DNA of 5,656 bases from Rhodospirillales bacterium. GTDB lineage: Bacteria > Pseudomonadota > Alphaproteobacteria > Rhodospirillales > Casp-alpha2. Positions 1-5,656 of the stretch are shown here, in pieces (positions within the stretch are counted from its first letter, which is position 1; each line of letters begins with the position of its first letter). Made by a program: the position numbers and the translations under genes. The notes beneath the pieces were generated by a model, which did not search any database, was not told the DNA's origin, and saw only the letters and a program-made list of their open reading frames with translations. Where the stretch lies: positions 1-5,656 of the forward strand of contig JAJFIE010000353.1 in the NCBI GenBank assembly GCA_021775275.1, read 5' to 3'.

Positions 1-1733
1 CGGGCAAAAAAAATCTGGTTGGATGGCGCGTGCGCATTATCGACGATCTGGCCCCCCGGATTGAGTTCACCCAGCCGCCGTCCAATGCCGGTCGCGGTCG
101 CCTGCGCGTAGCCTTCGCCGCCGAGGATGATTTTGGCCTGGGCACGGCCACGCTTGTCATCCGTAACCCGAAAATTCCGTCCGATAGCGTCGAGGGCGAT
201 ACGGTCAGGATTGATCTGCCGTTTTCCCGCGCGGGGTTGCGATCCGGGACGGTTTCCGTGGAGACCGCCGTGGTCCGTGATCTGAGCGAGCACGACTGGG
301 CCGGTCTCACCACAGACATCCGTCTGGAAACCTCGGACGCCCTGGGCCAGATCGGGCGCAGCGATTCCATCACCATGGTCCTGCCCGAGCGCATCTTCAA
401 TCACCCCGTGGCGCGTGCTCTGGCCGAATTCCGCAAGCGTCTCGTCGCGCCCTCGGCGGATGATGTGAGTGACGTGATCGACGGGCTGGATGCGCTGTCG
501 TCGCGTCCGGATCATTTCTATCACGACACCGTGGTATTCCTGGCCATGCGGGTGGCCAGCGCCCGCCTTGTCCACACAGGTCTGGCGCGCAATGGATCAA
601 CCGTCGCCATGAAGCCATTGCGACGGTTGTTGTGGAAGACGGCGCTCCGCATCGAAGATGGCGAGTTTGCCCTCGCCGGACGTGACCTGGCGGAGGCGCA
701 GGATGCCCTGGATCAGGCCATGCGCGACGGTGAATTTACGGAAGCCGTGGAGGAGTTGCTGAACACGCTTTCCAAGGCGCTGGAACGATTTCTGGCCGCC
801 CTTGATGAACAGTTGAACGAGAAGGGTATGGAAGGCCTGTCGGATATTCCCGGTCTTTCCTATCTGGATGAAGCCGATCTCAAGCAGATGATCGAGGACG
901 CACGGGAACTGGCGCAAACCGGCTCCATGGATGCGGCGCAGGCCACGCTGGACGAACTGCGCAATCTGTTGCAATCCATCGAGACCGCCATGCAGTCGGA
1001 TGCTCCCATGGACCAGTTCGGCGAAATGCGCGAGATGCTGGAGGAGTTGTCGGGCATTGCCCGCGACCAGCAGGGCCTGCTGGATGACACGTTTCGAGAG
1101 ATGCGCCGCGCCCTTGGCGGCGCGGGCGATCCCACTGCGGGGGTAAATTCCGGGCAGGGCGATGGTGGTGGAGAAGACGCGGCAGGCAATGCCGCCCCGG
1201 CGGAAAGAAGTTCCGGCGGTACGGCGACAGATTTTGCCGACATGACCAAAGGCTACGCGGAACCCCAGGAAAACCTGCGGCTGGATTTAGGCGCCCTGAT
1301 GCTGAACCTGGATCAGTTGCTCGGCATCCTGCCGCCCTCTATCGGTCAGGCGAAGAATGCCATGGGCCGCGCTGTTGATTCTCTGGAATCGGCCGATCCC
1401 GGCGGGGCTGTCGGCCACCAGACCGATGCGCTGGAGGCCTTGCGCCGGGCCACGGAAGAGGTCGCCACACAGATCGCCCAACAGCTGCGCGCCATGCCCG
1501 GCACCATGCCCAATTCGCGCGGCGCCATGCCCAACGCAGCCAACGATCCGTTCGGGCGCATGGGCGGCGGGGCCATGGGATCACAGATGGACGATGGCTC
1601 GGTCAAGGTCCCCAGCCAGATGGAAATGCGCCGCGCCCGCGAAATCTACGAAGAACTCCGCCGCCGCGCCGGAAACCTGAAACGCCCGGTCATGGAACGG
1701 GAGTACATCCATCGGCTGTTGCGGCAGTTTTAG
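1..1733 (+). CDS. DUF4175 / TIGR02302 family protein, 3' part (start outside window)
   Basis: This is the C-terminal part of a large alphaproteobacterial protein of unknown function, recognised as DUF4175 (TIGR02302). The frame is open from base 3, with G-K-K-N-L-V-G-W-R before the first possible GTG at 30. The text around that GTG (WRVRIIDDLAP) reads as mid-domain sequence, so the GTG is not a true start. Numbering from that GTG: a beta-rich segment with AEDDFGL (31-37); the family-like PERIFNHPVA (119-128); a long charged helical, probably coiled-coil region (about 180-360); a Gly/Asp-rich linker (about 361-400); a second helical stretch; a Met/Pro/Gly-rich segment (about 485-515); and a conserved-looking end with DPFGRMGG, VKVPSQMEMRRAREI and YIHRLLRQF. 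Family members are usually above 800 residues, with membrane helices in the N-terminal part missing here. The stop is TAG at 1731. Family call firm, function unknown. Confidence 0.88.
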   Translation, partial: GKKNLVGWRVRIIDDLAPRIEFTQPPSNAGRGRLRVAFAAEDDFGLGTATLVIRNPKIPSDSVEGDTVRIDLPFSRAGLRSGTVSVETAVVRDLSEHDWAGLTTDIRLETSDALGQIGRSDSITMVLPERIFNHPVARALAEFRKRLVAPSADDVSDVIDGLDALSSRPDHFYHDTVVFLAMRVASARLVHTGLARNGSTVAMKPLRRLLWKTALRIEDGEFALAGRDLAEAQDALDQAMRDGEFTEAVEELLNTLSKALERFLAALDEQLNEKGMEGLSDIPGLSYLDEADLKQMIEDARELAQTGSMDAAQATLDELRNLLQSIETAMQSDAPMDQFGEMREMLEELSGIARDQQGLLDDTFREMRRALGGAGDPTAGVNSGQGDGGGEDAAGNAAPAERSSGGTATDFADMTKGYAEPQENLRLDLGALMLNLDQLLGILPPSIGQAKNAMGRAVDSLESADPGGAVGHQTDALEALRRATEEVATQIAQQLRAMPGTMPNSRGAMPNAANDPFGRMGGGAMGSQMDDGSVKVPSQMEMRRAREIYEELRRRAGNLKRPVMEREYIHRLLRQF

Positions 1734-1758
1734 GGGGCAGATTTACTGCTGCAACGGT

Positions 1759-2076
1759 TTAGGCCAACTTATCCAACCCCCTAATCACGTCATCACCCTC
1801 CGGCACGTCCTCCAGCAATTCCCGGAACTGTACCGCCGCGCCGCCGTCGTAGGTTCGGGCGACCGTGCCGGAGACATCGCCGAGGCCTTCGGCGTGAAGT
1901 TCGAGGAATTGTCCGTTCTGCATCAGCGGCGCATTTACCGACAGGGATATGCCGCTGCGCGACAGGTCCTGTGATTGCGTCCGGAATGTTTCACCCGATG
2001 GCGTGGTGACTTCAACGCGTTTCCTGAAGCTGAAACGCTCGTGCCGGGGCCGGGGGCCGGAGCCGTTGATTTTCAT
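1759..2076 (-). CDS. PilZ domain protein, small single-domain c-di-GMP effector candidate
   Basis: A 105-residue protein that is essentially one PilZ domain. Both signature motifs of c-di-GMP-binding PilZ domains are present: RxxxR as R14-F-S-F-R18, and (D/N)xSxxG as D37-L-S-R-S-G42. Beta-strand-like sequence follows, including FLELHAEG and GTVARTYDGGAAVQF. It has no signal peptide or membrane segment, so it should be cytoplasmic. The start at 2076 (MKINGSG) is chosen because GGAGG lies 8 bases upstream; the same frame stays open to 2286, but that extra stretch is Arg/Ser-rich and overlaps the end of the upstream gene. The gene lies 46 bases downstream of the zinc-ribbon membrane protein gene on the same strand, so the two are probably co-transcribed. 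It ends 25 bases from the convergent DUF4175 gene. Binding of c-di-GMP is inferred from the motifs; the target is unknown. Confidence 0.88.
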   Translation of the reverse strand: MKINGSGPRPRHERFSFRKRVEVTTPSGETFRTQSQDLSRSGISLSVNAPLMQNGQFLELHAEGLGDVSGTVARTYDGGAAVQFRELLEDVPEGDDVIRGLDKLA

Positions 2077-2084
2077 GGCGGCTA

Positions 2085-2089
2085 CCTCC
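2085..2089 (-). promoter_or_regulatory. Ribosome binding site of the PilZ gene
   Basis: GGAGG on the minus strand with an 8-base gap to the ATG at 2076. It fixes the start of the PilZ gene and rules against the longer upstream reading from 2286. It is the clearest Shine-Dalgarno sequence in the window. Confidence 0.75.
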
Positions 2090-2122
2090 GGATTCAGGTT
2101 ATGGGAATTCAGGGTCCGGGTA

Positions 2123-3391
2123 TTACCCCTCGGGCTCGGGCCGGGGCTCGAAGGTAACTTCCAGCCGCCGTGCAAGGGGTGACGGCTCTTCGATCTTGAC
2201 CGAGAAGTTGAGGCTCCCGCCCCCCGGGATTTCCATTTTCCCGGGCTCCTGCACCACCGACTGGACCTCTTCGCCACTGGCGTCAATGAGCACCGCCTTG
2301 ATCAGTGGCAGGGGTTTGGCGTCCTCGACAATGTTGGTGACGTTGCCGCTCAAGATCAGGAAGTCGGTGCCGCCTTCGGTTCCGCGCTCGGAGGTTATAT
2401 CGCGGATCTCCAGCCCTTCGCCCAGTGTGGCGCCGAGGCCAACCATCCCGTAGACCATGCCCAGGGCGGGGACGTAACTCAGCACCATATCGCGCAGGAA
2501 GAACATGCCGCCGCCGAGCCCGCCCAGTAATACAACGAGCACCAGGGCGATGATCAGGCCTGCGCCGCCCTTTTTTGCCTTTTTGGGCTTCTTTCTGCCA
2601 CGGCGGCTTGCCGGTGCATCGTCGTCGTCCATGTCATCGTCGTCGAGATCAGAGGTCAGACTTTCCGGCAAAGGCTCCGGCTCGGGAATGTCATCGATGT
2701 TATCGAAACCGTCGTCGGCGCCTTCTTCACTGGAAGGTTCCACCATGGAGCCAATGCCGTCCGTGGCGTCATCTTCGTCAAACAGGGAATCGAGATCGTC
2801 CTGCGACAGATCAGGATCCTCGGCAGGGGTAATCGGGCCCGGAATTTCGTCCCGGTCGGTCAGTTCCGGTGGATCGAGATTAATGTCATCCAGGTCACCC
2901 AAATCATCGTCATCGTCATCGTCGTCGGACCCGAACAGGGCATCAATGCCTGCGGACATGGGTGACGCATCTGCTTCGATGGCTTCCTCTTCCGGGCTCC
3001 CCAGATCGTCCAGGTCATCCAGATCAAAGGATGGCTCGGGTATAGCATCCGGCACAGGCGGCGTCGCGTGCTGCGAGGGGTCTGTAGACGGATAACCGGG
3101 TGGGGGCGGATAACCGGGCGGTGGCGGATAGCCGGGGGGAGGATAGCCGGGCGGTGGCGGCGGATAGCCCGGATAGCCATGCTGAGGCGGATATCCTGCC
3201 GGCATTTGTGGCGGCATCTGCTGGTACTGCGGCATGACCGGGGCTTGCGCCGGCATCACAGGCGGAAGCACGATGGGCTGCTGTAACCATTGGTTGCTGC
3301 AATTGAAACAGCGCACAGCTTTCGCCGCTCGGCCAAAAGCGGTCGGGTCAACGGAATACTGTGTCCCACAGTTAGGGCAGGAGATGATCAT
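2123..3391 (-). CDS. Zinc-ribbon (MJ0042-type) single-pass membrane protein with DUF3426-like C-terminal domain
   Basis: A 422-residue protein of unknown function. Domains in order: an N-terminal zinc ribbon with C5-x2-C8 and C28-x2-C31 followed by W35, the MJ0042/zinc_ribbon pattern; a Pro/Gln/Met-rich stretch with GYPPPP repeats (about 41-118); a very acidic tail (about 121-258) with a run of eight Asp (156-163) and the FliM-like pieces IDALFG (149-154) and LSQDDLDSLF (195-204); a basic patch RRGRKKPKKAKK (263-274); one membrane helix (about 277-299); and a C-terminal domain (about 325-417) with FLILSGNVTN and PLPLIKAVLIDASGEEV, which resembles DUF3426. The basic patch before the helix predicts N-in topology, with ribbon and acidic tail in the cytoplasm and the DUF3426-like part in the periplasm. 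The start at 3391 is set by the ribbon beginning at residue 5; no good Shine-Dalgarno is at normal distance. First gene of a likely operon with the PilZ gene, divergent from ftsE. Confidence 0.85.
   Translation of the reverse strand: MIISCPNCGTQYSVDPTAFGRAAKAVRCFNCSNQWLQQPIVLPPVMPAQAPVMPQYQQMPPQMPAGYPPQHGYPGYPPPPPGYPPPGYPPPPGYPPPPGYPSTDPSQHATPPVPDAIPEPSFDLDDLDDLGSPEEEAIEADASPMSAGIDALFGSDDDDDDDDLGDLDDINLDPPELTDRDEIPGPITPAEDPDLSQDDLDSLFDEDDATDGIGSMVEPSSEEGADDGFDNIDDIPEPEPLPESLTSDLDDDDMDDDDAPASRRGRKKPKKAKKGGAGLIIALVLVVLLGGLGGGMFFLRDMVLSYVPALGMVYGMVGLGATLGEGLEIRDITSERGTEGGTDFLILSGNVTNIVEDAKPLPLIKAVLIDASGEEVQSVVQEPGKMEIPGGGSLNFSVKIEEPSPLARRLEVTFEPRPEPEG
2903..2926 (-). repeat. Trinucleotide tract encoding eight aspartates
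   Basis: Eight consecutive GAT/GAC codons (residues 156-163 of the zinc-ribbon protein), mostly alternating ATC/GTC on the plus strand. Such a tract can change length by slippage without shifting the frame. It lies directly after the IDALFGS piece. Confidence 0.7.
3089..3178 (-). repeat. In-frame GYPPPP tandem repeat
   Basis: The zinc-ribbon protein has GYP-P(n) units of 7, 5, 6 and 6 residues (residues 75-98), flanked by GYP at 72-74 and 99-101. At the DNA level these are imperfect 15-21 base units around gataRccggg. Pro/Gly/Tyr repeats of this kind form flexible low-complexity linkers; here they separate the zinc ribbon from the acidic tail. Confidence 0.7.
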
Positions 3392-3421
3392 GCGAGCCCA
3401 GACTTGTTATCCTTTTGATAT

Positions 3422-3450
3422 TTTATAGGCGTAGGCTGTTTTGTTGGCAA
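3422..3450 (-). promoter_or_regulatory. Predicted sigma70-type promoter for the zinc-ribbon/PilZ unit
   Basis: On the minus strand TTGCCA (3450-3445) and TATAAA (3427-3422) are separated by exactly 17 bases. Each hexamer matches the consensus TTGACA/TATAAT at five of six positions. A start of transcription about 7 bases downstream, near 3415, would give a leader of only about 24 bases before the ATG at 3391. I found no equally good promoter for ftsE on the plus strand in the rest of the divergent intergenic region (3451-3598). Sequence prediction only. Confidence 0.6.
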
Positions 3451-3598
3451 GTGATGGCGGACAGGGGTTCATTTATCAGCCCTTGCGATTTCCGCGAAAC
3501 TGGACGAAAAGCTAAGTCCCGTGCCATTGTGAGCCAGCGACGCCATGAGAGGCGCTATACGGGGTTTCTGTCGCCAGCGAGGTCTGTTCAATCCGGTC

Positions 3599-4366
3599 AT
3601 GAGCGAAAAAAACGGCGATTTTGTTGTCCGATTCGAGAATGTGGGCCTGCGCTACGGCTTGGGACCCGAAGTGTTGCAGGACATTTACTTTGATCTGCGC
3701 CCCGGCTCGTTTCATTTTCTGACCGGCGCCAGCGGTGCGGGCAAATCGTCGCTGATGAAGCTGATGTATCTGGCCATGCGCCCGACTCGGGGGTCGATCT
3801 CGCTGTTCGGGCGCGATATCGCGGCAACGTCGCGTCGCGACCTGCCGGCGTTGCGTCGCCGGGTTGGTGTGGTGTTTCAGGAATTCCGGCTGCTCAATCA
3901 CCTGAGCACCTTCGATAATGTGGCCCTGCCACTGCGCATCGCGGGCGCCCGCGAGCAGGAGTTGCGCAAACATGTGGAGGAATTGCTCACCTGGGTCGGT
4001 CTGGAAAATCACCTGAAAGCCCGCCCGCCAACCCTGTCCGGCGGCCAGCAGCAGCGCGTCGCCATCGCCCGCGCGGTGATCGCCCGCCCGCGATTGCTGC
4101 TGGCGGATGAGCCGACAGGAAATGTCGATGACCGCATGGCCTACCGCCTGATGCACCTGTTCGAGGAACTGAACCGGCTCGGCACCACGGTGGTGATCGC
4201 CACCCATAACCAGCAACTGGTGGAACGGCTGGGCCATCCGGTCCTGCATCTGGACACCGGACGGCTGCACACGCCATCGCGGAACGCCGACGCCGCAGAA
4301 GAACCGGTGGCGACGGATGACGGTCCGCCGTTACCTTATGATCCCGAGGTCTTGAACTATCTGTGA
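3599..4366 (+). CDS. ftsE: Cell division ATP-binding protein FtsE
   Basis: ATPase subunit of the FtsEX complex, a type VII-like ABC system at the divisome that uses ATP to control peptidoglycan hydrolysis through FtsX. All ABC ATPase elements are present (255-residue numbering): Walker [10 protein letters not shown] (43-51), Q-loop Q94 in VVFQEFRLL, signature LSGGQQQR (146-153), Walker B LLLADEP (166-172), D-loop region TGNVDD, and H-loop H203 in [19 protein letters not shown] is characteristic of FtsE rather than of lipoprotein exporters. The ATG at 3599 fits the usual FtsE N terminus; an in-frame ATG at 3545 would add 18 residues (MRGAIRGFCRQ...) not expected in the family. GAGG at 3579-3582 is 16 bases away, so the ribosome site is weak for either. 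FtsE is usually about 220-230 residues; this one has a tail of about 30 residues, acidic in part, ending YDPEVLNYL. ftsX follows after 69 bases. Confidence 0.95.
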   Translation: MSEKNGDFVVRFENVGLRYGLGPEVLQDIYFDLRPGSFHFLTGASGAGKSSLMKLMYLAMRPTRGSISLFGRDIAATSRRDLPALRRRVGVVFQEFRLLNHLSTFDNVALPLRIAGAREQELRKHVEELLTWVGLENHLKARPPTLSGGQQQRVAIARAVIARPRLLLADEPTGNVDDRMAYRLMHLFEELNRLGTTVVIATHNQQLVERLGHPVLHLDTGRLHTPSRNADAAEEPVATDDGPPLPYDPEVLNYL

Positions 4367-4369
4367 CCC

Positions 4370-4404
4370 GGGGCCGCAAGCCGGAGATTTGGGGCCGCAA
4401 GCCG
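4370..4404 (+). repeat. 14-base direct repeat in the ftsE-ftsX spacer
   Basis: GGGGCCGCAAGCCG occurs exactly twice, at 4370-4383 and 4391-4404, with a 21-base period, starting three bases after the ftsE stop. Each copy holds a short GGC-CGCAA-GCC inverted repeat, so each could form a small hairpin in the mRNA. The period is a multiple of three, and the ftsE frame remains open past its TGA to a TAG at 4415, so the repeat would read GAASR twice. Role unknown. Confidence 0.7.
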
Positions 4405-4435
4405 AAACCGTACATAGAACTGTAGACATGAAGCC

Positions 4436-5329
4436 ATGATAATTCGCCGCACCGACCTGCCCCTAGACCGTGACGCCCACGCCCGTTTCCTGCCGTGGCT
4501 GATCGCGTTCATGGTATTTCTGGCGGTGCTCGCCCTGGCCGGGGTTCTGGTGGTCAACCGGGCGGTGGAACGATGGGATACGGGCATCAGCGGCACACTG
4601 ACGGTACAGGTCATGCCGTCCCAAAAAACCGGTGATGGCGCCGCCGCCAGACAACGCGTGCTGGACGATATCATGGATGTGTTGAACAGCACGCCCGGGG
4701 TAATCACATCGGCGGCCATGAGCGAAGCGCGCATTCTGGAGCTGTTGCGACCGTGGCTGGGTGATCTGGCCAGCGATGCCGACCTGCCCATCCCGCAGCT
4801 GATCGACGTGACCATTGATCCGGATGCCGGGGTGGATGTGTCCGCCCTGGGGCGGCGTCTGGCCATCGCGGCGCCCGGCGCCACTGTGGATGATCACCGT
4901 ATCTGGCTGGATCGTCTGGTGCGCCTGTTGCGGACCGTTGAAATGGTCGCCCTGGCGATTGTCGGCGTGATTGGTCTGGTGACCATCGGCACGGTCATCT
5001 TCACCACGCGGACCGGCCTCGCCATCCACGGTGAAGCTATTCAGGTGTTGCACCTGATTGGCGCGCATGACGCCTATGTGGCCAGACAGTTTGCCGGGCG
5101 GGCGCTGTTACTGGGTCTGAAGGGCGGCCTTATCGGGTTCATTTTTGCTGCGCCGACGCTGATGGCCATCGGGTACTTCGGCGAACGCATGCAGCTTGAA
5201 GCCATGCCGGTCGATGGGCTGGGTCTTGTGCAGATGGCCCTGTTGGCTGCGTTGCCGTTGATTGTTGCCGCCATCGCCATGATAACGGCGCGGGTGACGG
5301 TGCTTCGTACTCTGGCCAGGATGCCTTAG
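4436..5329 (+). CDS. ftsX: Cell division protein FtsX
   Basis: Membrane subunit of FtsEX, carrying the ATPase signal across the inner membrane to periplasmic hydrolase activators. The 297-residue protein has the FtsX layout: a short cytoplasmic N terminus, membrane helix 1 (about 19-41), a large periplasmic loop (about 42-166), helices 2 (about 168-190), 3 (about 222-247) and 4 (about 262-286). The segment after helix 2, GEAIQVLHLIGAHDAYVARQF (around 199-219), matches the conserved cytoplasmic EIEVL-LIGA region. The N terminus TDLPLDRDAHARFLPWLIA is typical of alphaproteobacterial FtsX. A TAG in frame at 4415 prevents an upstream start apart from a few codons, so ATG 4436 is the natural start, though no proper Shine-Dalgarno precedes it. 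ftsE lies 69 bases upstream, rather than overlapping as in many bacteria; the YdcF-like gene starts three bases after the stop. Periplasmic partner not in this window. Confidence 0.93.
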   Translation: MIIRRTDLPLDRDAHARFLPWLIAFMVFLAVLALAGVLVVNRAVERWDTGISGTLTVQVMPSQKTGDGAAARQRVLDDIMDVLNSTPGVITSAAMSEARILELLRPWLGDLASDADLPIPQLIDVTIDPDAGVDVSALGRRLAIAAPGATVDDHRIWLDRLVRLLRTVEMVALAIVGVIGLVTIGTVIFTTRTGLAIHGEAIQVLHLIGAHDAYVARQFAGRALLLGLKGGLIGFIFAAPTLMAIGYFGERMQLEAMPVDGLGLVQMALLAALPLIVAAIAMITARVTVLRTLARMP

Positions 5330-5332
5330 CCG

Positions 5333-5656
5333 ATGTCTACTGCTCCCTTATGGCGGCGACGCCGCACACGGCGGTTTTATCTGACGCTCTTTCTTTTGGG
5401 CCTCGTGATCATTGCGGCATGGGGCATCGGGTTGCTCCGGTTTGCTGAGTCTATTCCCAAACAACCGGCTACGGTAACGGACAGGACCGACGCCATTGTC
5501 GTGTTGACCGGCGGTAGCGGGCGGCTCGAGGCGGGACTCGATCTGTTGGTCGCCGATACAGCGGACCGGCTGTTTGTTTCCGGTGTCTATCAGGGGGTCG
5601 ACGTGACCACGCTGTTGAAAATGTTCCGCGATAACCCGGCGGAACTGGAAACGCGG
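5333..5656 (+). CDS. YdcF / DUF218 family membrane-anchored protein, 5' part (runs off the window)
   Basis: The first 108 codons of an open frame that continues past the right edge. It begins three bases after the ftsX stop, with AGGA about 11 bases upstream of the ATG, so it is most likely in the same operon. The N terminus is Arg-rich (WRRRRTRR, 7-14), followed by one membrane helix (about 15-36), predicting a signal anchor with the remainder in the periplasm. The DUF218 fold begins at TDAIVVLTGGSGRLEAGLDLL (52-72), containing the family's TGG-x2-R-x3-G pattern, then LFVSGV (80-85). YdcF-like proteins are envelope proteins whose activity is mostly undefined; SanA and ElyC of E. coli are relatives. 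In many alphaproteobacteria I would expect an acyltransferase gene (plsC-like) next, but that is outside the window. Confidence 0.85.
   Translation, partial: MSTAPLWRRRRTRRFYLTLFLLGLVIIAAWGIGLLRFAESIPKQPATVTDRTDAIVVLTGGSGRLEAGLDLLVADTADRLFVSGVYQGVDVTTLLKMFRDNPAELETR

Noticed and set aside
30..32. A real start of the DUF4175 gene at the GTG at 30
   Set aside because: The frame is open to the window edge and the residues around the GTG read as the middle of a domain. The N-terminal membrane part of the family is missing, so the gene is cut by the window.
1735..1760. A rho-independent terminator between the convergent genes
   Set aside because: The stem is only 4-5 base pairs and AT-looped, and no T-run follows on either strand.
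2077..2286. A 70-residue N-terminal extension of the PilZ gene, starting at 2286
   Set aside because: It overlaps the end of the zinc-ribbon gene, is Arg/Ser/Pro-rich shadow sequence, and the GGAGG before 2076 supports the short form.
2505..3095. A 196-residue Ser-rich open frame on the plus strand
   Set aside because: It is the antisense of the acidic GAT/GAC-rich tail of the zinc-ribbon protein, whose complement gives Ser codons. It has no domain or start signal.
3089..3178. A CRISPR-like array of short repeats
   Set aside because: The units are 15-21 bases with no spacers and are in frame, encoding GYPPPP repeats inside a protein.
3545..3598. The upstream ATG of ftsE at 3545
   Set aside because: The extra 18 residues (MRGAIRGFCRQ...) are not expected in FtsE and no ribosome site precedes them. 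The ATG at 3599 gives the normal N terminus. Not completely excluded.
3512..4270. A 252-residue open frame on the minus strand, antisense to ftsE
   Set aside because: FtsE on the plus strand has every ABC motif. The antisense product is His/Gln-rich with no recognisable fold, typical of shadow frames in GC-rich DNA.
4463..5068. A 201-residue open frame on the minus strand, antisense to ftsX
   Set aside because: ftsX is clear on the plus strand. The antisense product is a His/Gln/Arg-rich shadow.

Overview
The window reads as a chromosomal segment of a GC-rich alphaproteobacterium. A Rhodospirillales-like lineage is my best guess, because a TIGR02302/DUF4175 protein next to ftsEX and a DUF218 (YdcF-like) gene is a layout I associate with that class. 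This is inference from gene content; no rRNA or other marker is present. I see no mobile element, CRISPR array, tRNA or rRNA, and all the genes look intact and of one compositional type.

Layout: (1) From the left edge to 1733 (+) lies the 3' part of a long DUF4175/TIGR02302 gene whose start is outside the window. (2) Convergent to it, with a 25-base gap, is a two-gene minus-strand unit. A zinc-ribbon/DUF3426-type single-pass membrane protein (3391 to 2123) is followed by a 105-residue PilZ-domain protein (2076 to 1759). A near-consensus sigma70-type promoter (3450 to 3422) sits just upstream of the unit. (3) Divergent from this unit are ftsE (3599-4366), ftsX (4436-5329) and the 5' part of a YdcF/DUF218 gene (5333 to the right edge), all on the plus strand and closely spaced.

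How they fit together: FtsE and FtsX form the ABC-type complex of the divisome that controls peptidoglycan hydrolysis, and YdcF-like proteins are envelope proteins. The minus-strand unit looks regulatory: a cytoplasmic zinc ribbon and long acidic tail joined through one membrane helix to a probable periplasmic domain, plus a PilZ protein that keeps both c-di-GMP-binding motifs. The theme is the cell envelope and division, with a possible second-messenger input.

The most interesting signals are two copies of a FliM-like motif (LSQDDLDSLF and IDALF followed by acidic residues) in the acidic tail of the zinc-ribbon protein, and an unusual ftsE-ftsX spacer. That spacer holds a 14-base direct repeat and a three-codon ORF that overlaps the ftsX start as ATGA. 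I found no convincing new defence or mobile system here.
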